A stretch of 34,036 nucleotides of DNA from Clostridia bacterium (lineage in GTDB: Bacteria; Bacillota; Clostridia; Oscillospirales; Acutalibacteraceae), in the NCBI GenBank assembly GCA_024404755.1, contig JAKSPN010000005.1, forward strand, positions 1-34,036. The letters are read 5' to 3'. Numbering within the stretch: position 1 is the stretch's first letter; each line of letters opens with the position of its first letter. The notes under the pieces are model-generated. The model was given only the letters and a program-made list of their open reading frames with translations. It had not been told where the DNA came from and made no database searches. Made by a program: the position numbers and the translations under genes. Of this stretch, positions 27,601 through 33,659 are shown piece by piece.

Positions 27601-27868
27601 TACCCGGCACAATCGCATCCGGGCGCTCGTAACGGAGAATTTTCGCAATATATTCGAGGGTCAGCGGCTCCATATACACCTTGTCCGCAATCGCGGTATC
27701 GGTCATAATGGTCGCCGGGTTGGAGTTGCAGAGGATGACCTGATAGCCCTCTTCTTTGAGCGCCAAGCACGCCTGCGTGCCGGCGTAGTCAAATTCCGCC
27801 GCCTGACCGATGACAATCGGGCCGGAGCCGATAATCAGTATTTTTTTGATGTCTGTTCTTTTCGCCAT
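24695..27868 (-). CDS. carB: Carbamoyl-phosphate synthase large subunit
   Basis: This large ATP-grasp enzyme makes carbamoyl phosphate from bicarbonate, ammonia and two ATP. The N-terminus [20 protein letters not shown] and the second-half repeat [20 protein letters not shown] show the internal duplication. [20 protein letters not shown] and [20 protein letters not shown] are the two ATP-grasp halves. The C-terminal MGS-like domain ends near [20 protein letters not shown]. Length (1057) is slightly short but complete. The ATG at 27868 has GGAGG 8 nt upstream. Its usual glutaminase partner CarA is not next to it, so either carA lies elsewhere or free ammonia is used. Confidence 0.97.
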   Translation of the reverse strand: [1057 protein letters not shown]

Positions 27869-27901
27869 TTTGAAGACCTCCGTTTATATAGTAAATTTTT
27901 A

Positions 27902-29116
27902 TTATCCGATTTCAAACACCGTCTTGCCGTCGCAAACGGTTTTTAAGCATTGGCCGAACACGGCTTCGCCCGCAAACGGCGTGGCGCGCCCCATCGAGAG
28001 GAACTTGTCGGGGTTAATTGTCTCTTTGGCGCTCAAATCCCACACCGTGTAGCCGTTAAACGGCAAATTAAAGCGTTTGCGCGGGTTGACACACAGCAAA
28101 TCGAGCAACTTGTCGAGTGTCAGCACACCGGGTTTCACAAGCCCCGTATAGAGCAGCGAAAACGCGGTTTCGAGCCCCACGATACCGAACGCGCTGTTTT
28201 GAAGCCCTCTTGCCTTTTCCTCGGCGGAATGCGGCGCGTGGTCGGTGGCAATCATATCCACCGTACCGTCCAAAAGTCCCTCCAAAAGTGCCTCTTTATC
28301 CTCTTTCGAGCGCAGCGGCGGGTTCATCTTAAACCGCCCGTCCTCCTGCAAATCGTTTTCGTCAAGCAGTAAATAATGCGGCGCGGTCTCGCAGGTGACG
28401 TTGACACCGTTTTTCTTCGCCTCGCGGATGAGCGCCACGCTCTCTTTGCAGGAGATGTGGCACACGTGATAGCCGCAGCCGGTCTCTTTCGCAAGCGCCA
28501 AATCACGCTTGATCGGTCCCCATTCGCTCTCACTGCAAATGCCTTTGTGACCGTGCGCTTTCGCATACGCGCCGTCGTGGATATAGCCGCCGCGAAGAAG
28601 CGTATTGTCTTCGCAATGGGCGACGATAAGTTTGCCGAGCGCTTTTGCCCGCATCATCGCCTCGCGCATCATCGTTTCCGACTGCACGCCGCGCCCATCG
28701 TCCGAAAACGCGACCACGTCCGCCGCCATCGCCTCAAAATCGGCGAGCGCCTCCCCTTTTTGCCCGACGGTAATCGCGCCGTAAGGCACCACCGAAACGC
28801 CTGCATCCGCTTTAATCGCTTCAAGTTGCGGTGCGAGGTTATCCGCGCTGTCCGGCACGGGATTTAAGTTCGGCATGGTGCAAACGGTGGTGTAGCCGCC
28901 GTGCGCCGCTGCCGCGGAGCCGGTTTTTATCGTTTCTTTATAACAAAAACCCGGCTCGCGAAAGTGCACGTGCACGTCGCAAAAGCCGGGAAAAATAACG
29001 ATTTCGTTGTCGGAGGAAACGGCGGTTTTTTTGAAAAGAGAGGACAACTCCGCCGATACGTCGAGCGCGACGGGCAAAAATTCCGTTTTCAGTTGCTTCA
29101 CCTGTTGCTTTGCCAC
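27902..29116 (-). CDS. pyrC: Dihydroorotase, class I
   Basis: This zinc amidohydrolase interconverts carbamoyl aspartate and dihydroorotate. PGFCDVHVHFREPGFCYKET is the DxHxHxRxPG metal signature. AAAAHGGYTTVCTMPNLNPV follows, and VDMIATDHAPHSAEEKARGL is the C-terminal signature with the catalytic Asp. Length (404) is normal. I chose GTG at 29116 because GGAGG (29125-29129) lies 8 nt upstream. The longer open frame to 29158 starts inside the terminator and is rejected. It is the first gene of the pyrimidine operon, 14 nt after the T-tract of a leader terminator. Confidence 0.94.
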   Translation of the reverse strand: MAKQQVKQLKTEFLPVALDVSAELSSLFKKTAVSSDNEIVIFPGFCDVHVHFREPGFCYKETIKTGSAAAAHGGYTTVCTMPNLNPVPDSADNLAPQLEAIKADAGVSVVPYGAITVGQKGEALADFEAMAADVVAFSDDGRGVQSETMMREAMMRAKALGKLIVAHCEDNTLLRGGYIHDGAYAKAHGHKGICSESEWGPIKRDLALAKETGCGYHVCHISCKESVALIREAKKNGVNVTCETAPHYLLLDENDLQEDGRFKMNPPLRSKEDKEALLEGLLDGTVDMIATDHAPHSAEEKARGLQNSAFGIVGLETAFSLLYTGLVKPGVLTLDKLLDLLCVNPRKRFNLPFNGYTVWDLSAKETINPDKFLSMGRATPFAGEAVFGQCLKTVCDGKTVFEIG

Positions 29117-29130
29117 GACGCTCACCTCCG

Positions 29131-29163
29131 AAAAAAGAGCCCTGCCGCAAAACGGCAAGGCTC
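29131..29163 (-). terminator. Attenuator terminator in the pyrC leader
   Basis: On the minus strand GAGCCTTGCCG (29153-29163) pairs with CGGCAGGGCTC (29137-29147) over 11 bp with one G-U, loop TTTTG, followed by TTTTTT (29131-29136). It lies between promoter and start codon, so it is an attenuator, not an operon end. Confidence 0.88.
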
Positions 29164-29218
29164 AAACACACACCAAAACAACGCGCAACAAGCGCCGCGC
29201 ATTTTCTCTTGTTTGAAT

Positions 29219-29241
29219 CTTGCCGAACTCACGGGAACGAC
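29219..29241 (-). promoter_or_regulatory. Putative PyrR-type anti-antiterminator and antiterminator segment
   Basis: On the minus strand GTCGTTC (29241-29235) can pair with GTTCGGC (29228-29222) through four outer pairs, two U-U mismatches and a closing C-G, presenting loop CCGTGA. The loop region TCCCGTGAG fits the core TCCnGnGAG of the PyrR-binding sequence as I recall it. The overlapping heptamer CGGCAAG (29219-29225) is exactly complementary to CTTGCCG in the terminator's 5' arm (29153-29159), so it can form an antiterminator. UMP-bound PyrR would stabilise the first hairpin and favour termination. No pyrR gene is in the window. Confidence 0.65.
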
Positions 29242-29262
29242 TTAAAGAATTCATCTTCGTGT

Positions 29263-29291
29263 ATTGTACCACGACAGGTTGCGGTTGTCAA
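29263..29291 (-). promoter_or_regulatory. Sigma-A promoter of the pyrimidine operon
   Basis: Minus-strand -35 TTGACA (29286-29291), exact 17-nt spacer, -10 TACAAT (29263-29268). Predicted start near 29256 leaves a leader of about 140 nt before pyrC. Confidence 0.9.
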
Positions 29292-29341
29292 GAAAAAACA
29301 CGGTACATTTTGTTATAAAATCGGTCGGAAATCGTACGCTT

Positions 29342-29370
29342 TTGTCCCCTCTTGACGGGTGTGGTATACT
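29342..29370 (+). promoter_or_regulatory. Extended -10 promoter for the plus-strand membrane protein
   Basis: TATACT (29365-29370) is preceded by TGG, an extended -10. The -35 at 17 nt (TTGTCC, 29342-29347) is weak. It is divergent from the pyr promoter about 50 bp away and lies 20 bp before the start codon at 29391. Confidence 0.55.
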
Positions 29371-29390
29371 GGGGATATTGGAGTGATACG

Positions 29391-29981
29391 ATGAATGAAT
29401 TACACGAAGCATTGAAAGGGTTTACCGACCTGCCGCTTGCGGTGTTGTCGCTGATTTTCGCGCTGTTGTTACGCAAAAACGCCGCCGCAAAAGCATGGTC
29501 GCGGCTGTTCGCGTTTGTCGCGGGCGCAGCAACGCTCGGCTCGATTGTCCACGGGCTGGCACTCTCCCCGTTTTGGAGTGCCGTCATCTGGACGGTGTTG
29601 CACCCGCTGTTATTCGAATCCGTCCGCCGTTTCGGGTTGGTATTCGCCACCTTTGTCGATAAAAAAGAACGCCGTTCTCCCCCGGCGGTATTCGCGGCGG
29701 AAGCGGGATTTTATCTCTTTTGTTTGGCGCTGTTATACACCATTCCGCCAAACGATATTTATCCGTTTGCGGCGTTCGCGGTGCTGATTTTTGTCCAAAC
29801 CACCGTCGCGATGCTCAAAGCCCCGCATCTACCGAAATTGGCAACGTGGTTTTTGGTACTCCTCGCCATCCCTCTGCTTTTACAAATCGGCGAAACGGTC
29901 ATCCCCTACGCCGTCGTTATCGAGCATCTTTTCCTCGCGCTCGATTTGTATATCGCCTACCGCATCGCGAAAAAAGCATAA
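29391..29981 (+). CDS. Six-helix integral membrane protein of unknown function
   Basis: I do not recognise this 196-residue protein as a named family. It has about six hydrophobic segments: LPLAVLSLIFALLL, LFAFVAGAATLGSIVHGLAL, FWSAVIWTVLHPLLFES, AGFYLFCLALLYTI, FAAFAVLIFVQTTVAML and TWFLVLLAIPLLLQIG, plus a final amphipathic stretch VIEHLFLALDLYIAYRIAKK. His residues inside helices 2 (VHG) and 3 (LHP) and near the end (EH) could bind metal or haem, which is speculation. I chose ATG 29391 with GGAG 8 nt upstream; the open frame back to 29352 crosses the promoter. It converges on the CDF gene, sharing a bidirectional terminator. Confidence 0.7.
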   Translation: MNELHEALKGFTDLPLAVLSLIFALLLRKNAAAKAWSRLFAFVAGAATLGSIVHGLALSPFWSAVIWTVLHPLLFESVRRFGLVFATFVDKKERRSPPAVFAAEAGFYLFCLALLYTIPPNDIYPFAAFAVLIFVQTTVAMLKAPHLPKLATWFLVLLAIPLLLQIGETVIPYAVVIEHLFLALDLYIAYRIAKKA

Positions 29982-30010
29982 AAAAGCACCGCCCGCGGGC
30001 GGTGCTTTTT
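29981..30010. terminator. Bidirectional terminator between convergent genes
   Basis: The 20-nt palindrome at 29986-30005 (GCACCGCCCG and its complement) is flanked by A-run and T-run on each side. It serves the plus-strand membrane protein and the minus-strand CDF gene; the A-run begins inside the stop codon of the former. Confidence 0.9.
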
Positions 30011-30013
30011 CTT

Positions 30014-30904
30014 TTAGTGATGATGGTGGTGATGGTGTCCGTTTTCTTCGGAAAACACGGGATGGCAGTCCACGTCGTCACAGCGTTCGGTTTCCGTTTC
30101 AATCACCGCGTGGACGATATGATGCTCCGCAAGTTCCGCCCGAAGCGCCGCTTTTAACGCCGGCAGGTCGTCGGAATCGGTTACCACGTGGAAAGTCGCG
30201 TAATGGTGCGCGCCGTCCATACTGCGGATGTGCAAGTGGTGAATATCCTGCACCCCGTCCACACCGAGCAGTTCCTCTTTTAAGTGCGCTACGTCCACGT
30301 CGGCGGGCGTTTTTTCCAAAAAGAGATTCGCAATCTCCACAAGATTTTTGACGGCGCAAACAAGGATAAATGCCGCCACACCGATGCTCATCAGCGAATC
30401 GAGAATCCCGATATCGGTGAAGCACATCACGACGGCACCGACCAGCACCACCGCCCAGCCGAGCACGTCTTCGAGCATATGCAGGTTGACCGATTTTTGG
30501 TTGAGCGAATCTCCCTCCCGCGTGACGAACGCGGCAACGAGGTTGACCACCACACCGATAACGGCGAGCACCAACATTCCGCGATAGTCCACGTCAACGG
30601 GGTGAAACAAGCGCGCAATCGACTCTTTCATCATAATCCCCGAGCCGAGAATCAAAATCACCGTGGTAATCAGCCCGCCTAAAACGGAATAGCGCAAATA
30701 CCCATAGGTGTGCGCTTCGTCCACGGCGGTGCGGCTTTTCTTTTCGAGAAAATAGGAAATGCCAATCGAGAGCGCATCGCCGAAATCGTGCACGGAATCG
30801 GACAAAATCGCCACGGATTTTGTGAAAATCCCGCCAACCAGCTCAAACAGCGAAAACGCCAAATTCAACAAAAACGCCACCAGAATATTCTTTTCGGTTT
30901 TCAT
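30014..30904 (-). CDS. Cation diffusion facilitator (zinc-type) transporter
   Basis: This inner-membrane proton-coupled exporter of divalent metal, probably zinc, has six helices and a cytoplasmic domain. The transport site is formed by LSDSVHDFGDALSIG in helix 2 (HDxxD) and by LHMLEDVLGWAVV in helix 5 (HxxxD), the CzcD/ZnT-like pair. The C-terminal domain (about residues 200-285) contains HHLHIRSMDGAHHYATFHVV with several His residues. The last residues are a run of seven His after ENG, an added metal-binding tail. Length (296) is normal. The ATG at 30904 follows GAGGCG. No clear promoter is visible between the gene and the tRNA terminator. Confidence 0.9.
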   Translation of the reverse strand: MKTEKNILVAFLLNLAFSLFELVGGIFTKSVAILSDSVHDFGDALSIGISYFLEKKSRTAVDEAHTYGYLRYSVLGGLITTVILILGSGIMMKESIARLFHPVDVDYRGMLVLAVIGVVVNLVAAFVTREGDSLNQKSVNLHMLEDVLGWAVVLVGAVVMCFTDIGILDSLMSIGVAAFILVCAVKNLVEIANLFLEKTPADVDVAHLKEELLGVDGVQDIHHLHIRSMDGAHHYATFHVVTDSDDLPALKAALRAELAEHHIVHAVIETETERCDDVDCHPVFSEENGHHHHHHH

Positions 30905-30956
30905 ACAGTCGCCTCGTTTCTGTATTTTTGAGTGAAAAGTGAATCGTGAAAAAAGT

Positions 30957-30994
30957 AAAAACCGACAAAACTCATCGAGTTTTGTCGGTTTTTT
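30957..30994. terminator. Terminator of the tRNA-Ser transcript
   Basis: A 13-bp stem, ACCGACAAAACTC (30961-30973) and its complement (30977-30989), closes a three-base loop. On the minus strand it is followed by TTTT; on the plus strand by TTTTT. It starts right after the tRNA 3' CCA. Confidence 0.88.
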
Positions 30995-31084
30995 GGCGGA
31001 GAAGGGGAGACTCGAACTCCCGCGCCGGTTACCCGACCTACGCCCTTAGCAGGGGCGCCTCGTCACCAACTTGAGTACTTCTCC
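30994..31084 (-). tRNA. tRNA-Ser (GCU anticodon)
   Basis: The acceptor stem is GGAGAAG (31078-31084) with CTTCTCC (30998-31004), discriminator G and an encoded CCA. The anticodon loop CTGCTAA sits between CGCCC and GGGCG and gives GCU, reading AGC/AGU codons. A long variable arm, typical of serine tRNA, and T arm GGGAG-TTCGAGT-CTCCC are present. Confidence 0.96.
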
Positions 31085-31167
31085 GTATGAATCCGGTGCG
31101 GATGGTGAACCCGCCCGTTTTCTATCTAATTTTTATGCGCCCGAAAGGGGCGGCGACTTTTTGAGGT

Positions 31168-31254
31168 TGGCGGAGAGGAAGGGATTCGAACCCTTGGCTC
31201 TGACGAGTCACCGGTTTTCAAGACCGGCTCCTTAAACCACTCGGACACCTCTCC
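31168..31254 (-). tRNA. tRNA-Ser (UGA anticodon)
   Basis: The acceptor stem is GGAGAGG (31248-31254) with CCTCTCC (31172-31178), discriminator G and encoded CCA. The anticodon loop CTTGAAA between CCGGT and ACCGG gives UGA, reading UCN codons. A long variable arm and T arm AAGGG-TTCGAAT-CCCTT are present. It precedes tRNA-Ser(GCU) by 83 bp in the same transcript. Confidence 0.96.
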
Positions 31255-31266
31255 AAGCACCCGTTT

Positions 31267-31295
31267 ATTATAGCGGTTTTCGCCGCCGTTGTCAA
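31267..31295 (-). promoter_or_regulatory. Full-consensus sigma-A promoter of the tRNA-Ser pair
   Basis: Minus-strand -35 TTGACA (31290-31295), 17-nt spacer, -10 TATAAT (31267-31272): a perfect consensus, as expected for a stable-RNA unit. Confidence 0.93.
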
Positions 31296-31364
31296 CCCTT
31301 TTTTGCGAGGATTTTTTTGACGAATTTTGACGAAAACTGCAAATTATTCAGACGTTTTTTACCC

Positions 31365-31394
31365 TTGACACACCCGCGTTTTACATATTGTAAA
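31365..31394 (+). promoter_or_regulatory. Possible plus-strand promoter in the AT-rich gap
   Basis: A perfect -35 TTGACA (31365-31370) is followed by poor -10 candidates, TATTGT with a 15-nt spacer or TGTAAA with 18 nt. It would transcribe a short unit up to the hairpin at 31441-31466. No protein-coding gene is convincing there. Confidence 0.3.
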
Positions 31395-31400
31395 GTGGGA

Positions 31401-31435
31401 TTTTCCACCGTTTTTGTTGAAAACTCGGTGGAAAA
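31401..31435. repeat. Inverted repeat TTTTCCACCG / CGGTGGAAAA
   Basis: Perfect 10-nt arms (31401-31410 and 31426-31435) are separated by 15 nt. A tandem GTGGAAAAA repeat (31428-31445) overlaps the right arm. The function is unknown: an operator or part of a small RNA. The 31296-31558 gap otherwise holds only the nearby hairpins and the palindrome GTAACGTTAC (31553-31562). Confidence 0.6.
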
Positions 31436-31440
31436 AGTGG

Positions 31441-31466
31441 AAAAACCCTATGATTTTAGGGTTTTT
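31441..31466. terminator. Bidirectional terminator after the DUF6062 gene
   Basis: AAAAACCCTA (31441-31450) pairs with TAGGGTTTTT (31457-31466) around a six-base loop. A-runs and T-runs inside the stem ends give U-tracts in both directions. It is the most likely end of the minus-strand unit that stops at 31559. Confidence 0.75.
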
Positions 31467-31558
31467 CTATGGGGATTTGTGGGTTTTTCATCCCCAAATT
31501 GTGGAATGTTGAATTTATTTTTCGACAGTCTGTTATATCCCCTTTACGGGGCGTAACG

Positions 31559-32245
31559 TTACTTTGTATGCCGCGACGTGAAAAAATGCACACACCGTTC
31601 CACGGAATCTTTTGACGTTCCCCAATCGGCGTTTTCGCCGCTGTTGCGATAGTCAAACATCGAGCAAAAATGCTTCACGTCCGCCCGCAGATTTTCGAGT
31701 TCGCCGTGCGCGAGTTTGCTCGCCGCTTCGCCGAATTCGCCGCGATACCGCTTGCCCATCGTCCGCCCCGCGGCCTCCGTCAACAGCGCGTAATGCGGCA
31801 GACAGAGTGTCGGCTGGGCGGCAAACGTGTCGCGAAAATCGCGTTCGCGTTCCCACAACTTGCAGAGGTTGTCCGCCATCTGCTCCATATTCTTATCCAC
31901 GCGCTCACACACAAAGCAGGTGGAAAGCGCCTCTTTTGCGGCTTTCCCCTGCTTGCCGGTATCTTTGATAAGCCCGCCGAAAATGCGCTTTTCGAGCGAG
32001 TCCAAATGGCTCTCCATCATCAGCGCCACGCCGAGGTGGTTATGTTTTTTCAGCATCTGCTCGTAGTGGGTATAGCAAAAGCCGAGTTTGTTCGTCTCTT
32101 TGCGCACGTCCGGCTCCATCATCGCGGCGCCGGTGATATAGTCCACCATTCTCTGTTCGAGCAAATCCCGCATCCGGCAGATGGGACAGCCGTCCTGCGT
32201 TTCGAAAATCTCACTAATCGGGATACTGGTAATATCGTCACGCAT
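31559..32245 (-). CDS. DUF6062 family cysteine-rich protein
   Basis: This 228-residue, probably cytoplasmic protein matches the DUF6062 family as I know it from Clostridia; its function is unknown. The N-terminus DDITSIPISEIFETQDGCPI leads into a CPIC pair (about residues 20-23). GFCYTHYEQMLKKHNHLG, STCFVCERVDKNMEQM and PTLCLPHYALLTEAA follow, a repeated Cys..His arrangement suggestive of metal binding. I chose ATG 32245 with GGAGGAG 7 nt upstream. Its first 8 bases overlap the end of the O-antigen-ligase-like gene, so the two are translationally coupled. The longer open frame to 32269 starts further inside that gene. Confidence 0.78.
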   Translation of the reverse strand: MRDDITSIPISEIFETQDGCPICRMRDLLEQRMVDYITGAAMMEPDVRKETNKLGFCYTHYEQMLKKHNHLGVALMMESHLDSLEKRIFGGLIKDTGKQGKAAKEALSTCFVCERVDKNMEQMADNLCKLWERERDFRDTFAAQPTLCLPHYALLTEAAGRTMGKRYRGEFGEAASKLAHGELENLRADVKHFCSMFDYRNSGENADWGTSKDSVERCVHFFTSRHTK

Positions 32246-33557
32246 CGGGGGTCTCCTCCTTTTTCTCAATCAGTTTGCCGAGGGGTTTGTCGGCATAAAA
32301 CGCGCCCGTAATGTCGGACAGCGCGAACAACACCCACCATATACCGACCAATTTCGGCGTAAACAGCGGGAATCCCACGAGCCCGAACGCCATCATTCCC
32401 GCAAGCGACACCATTACGGAAAAACCGAGAAGCGGCTGACGGCGTTTGCGGAACAGGGTATCTCCTTGGGTATACACCACGTTAAACACCGGCAGGAAGA
32501 AGAGCATCAGCAAAACCGCGCCGCCCTCCACCAGCAGTTCGAGATACAAACTGTGCGCGTGCGGCACGGTGGCAAGTCCGGCCTCTTTCATAATCGCGGT
32601 GGTGGTCTGAATGCCCGCGCCGTAGCCGAACACCGGACGTTCGGTGATGGCGGAAAGCGCCACCGCCCACAGTTGCGTCCGTTCGGACACCGATTCGTCG
32701 CCGCTGTTGAGCGTTTGCATCCGTTCGGAGAAGATATTCGGGGTCAGCGCCAACAACGCCACAAGCGCCACGGCCGACACGAAAATCACCACACCCCACG
32801 GGCGTTTCACCCGCGGAACGAGGTAGAGTACAAAGAGGAACAAAATCCCGATCATCACGGCGTAACTGGCGCGGGAGAAACTGAACGCCGTCCCCCACAC
32901 GCCGGCAAACAGACACAGCGAAAACAACACGCGCGACGCGGTATGCCGCGCCGAGCGGATACAGTAAGCGGAAAGCGGCATCAAAAACACCATCGCCCCC
33001 GCGAAGATGTTGGGGTTGGAATAGGTCGAAGCCACCCGCACGCCGTCGCTGTAAAGGCGGATGTCAATCGGCAGCAGTCCGTACACCGGTCGGTCAAGGA
33101 AGTTCCAGAATTGCAGGGCATCCCGTCCCCAACCGCCATACGCACACCCGACGTATTGCACGCACGCAATCACACCGAGCACGCCGAGGCACAAGGTCAG
33201 CGACTGGAACAGCCGCACGAGCCGTTCTTTATCGGTGATGACCGCCAAAAGCGCAAAATACGCCGGCACCATTACAAGAAACATCAGCACCGTCGTGATA
33301 CTGCCAAGCGGCGCAATGGAATAGGTCACGCTCAACAGCATCGCCGCGATAAAAAACACGCTGCGCCGCCCCGTTTCGCCCACCAAAAAGCCGCGCCGTC
33401 CGGTGGCCTTCACTTCCCCGTGCGCCAAAATCATGGCGACAACGGCGGCAATGGGCGCAACGTATTCGGGCAGGAGGAACAGTCCGAGTACGCAAAAAAC
33501 GACCCACATATAGCGTTGTTTCGACAGTTCTTTGGCTTCGGCAAGTATCTCGCGCAT
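32238..33557 (-). CDS. O-antigen ligase / Wzy-like polymerase family membrane protein
   Basis: This 439-residue membrane protein has about eleven hydrophobic helices. The Wzy_C (O-antigen ligase) signature is visible: ASTYSNPNIFAGAMVFLMPL, TAFSFSRASYAVMIGILFLF, SERTQLWAVALSAITERPVF followed by GYGAGIQ, and HAHSLYLELLVEGGAVLLML in the large external loop region. Family members polymerise or ligate surface glycans onto lipid carriers or proteins; in a Gram-positive-type cell the acceptor is probably a wall or capsular polymer. The ATG at 33557 has AAGGAGG 8 nt upstream. It is first in a two-gene unit with the DUF6062 gene, from a promoter at 33602-33630. Confidence 0.85.
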   Translation of the reverse strand: MREILAEAKELSKQRYMWVVFCVLGLFLLPEYVAPIAAVVAMILAHGEVKATGRRGFLVGETGRRSVFFIAAMLLSVTYSIAPLGSITTVLMFLVMVPAYFALLAVITDKERLVRLFQSLTLCLGVLGVIACVQYVGCAYGGWGRDALQFWNFLDRPVYGLLPIDIRLYSDGVRVASTYSNPNIFAGAMVFLMPLSAYCIRSARHTASRVLFSLCLFAGVWGTAFSFSRASYAVMIGILFLFVLYLVPRVKRPWGVVIFVSAVALVALLALTPNIFSERMQTLNSGDESVSERTQLWAVALSAITERPVFGYGAGIQTTTAIMKEAGLATVPHAHSLYLELLVEGGAVLLMLFFLPVFNVVYTQGDTLFRKRRQPLLGFSVMVSLAGMMAFGLVGFPLFTPKLVGIWWVLFALSDITGAFYADKPLGKLIEKKEETPDA

Positions 33558-33601
33558 CGGTTTTTCCTCCTTTCAGGGCAGAATTTCCCATATTTGCGGT
33601 C

Positions 33602-33630
33602 AGTATAGCATATTCCCGCAAAAATTGCAA
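33602..33630 (-). promoter_or_regulatory. Promoter of the O-antigen-ligase-like operon
   Basis: Minus-strand -35 TTGCAA (33625-33630), 17-nt spacer, -10 TATACT (33602-33607) with TGC before it. An inverted repeat TTTGCGG (33593-33599) / CCGCAAA (33616-33622) brackets the -10 box and could be an operator. Confidence 0.7.
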
Positions 33631-33659
33631 TAGAATTGGTAAAAAAGGAGGACTTGCCT

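Noticed and set aside
24641..27946. Long plus-strand open frames opposite carB (641 and 428 codons)
   Set aside because: Same antisense artefact: low-complexity His/Arg/Phe-rich translations, no start signals, and carB is unambiguous.
29352..29370. TTGACG followed by TATACT at 29351-29370 as a promoter pair
   Set aside because: The spacing is only about 7 nt, far too short. The -10 is kept with the weaker box at 17 nt.
31401..31505. TTTTCCACC and TGTGGAATG as DnaA boxes (replication origin)
   Set aside because: Neither matches TTATCCACA well and there is no cluster or dnaA/dnaN neighbourhood.
31317..31556. 79-codon plus-strand open frame in the AT-rich gap
   Set aside because: It runs through the inverted repeat and terminator hairpin, has no ribosome binding site, and its Phe-rich translation reflects T-runs.
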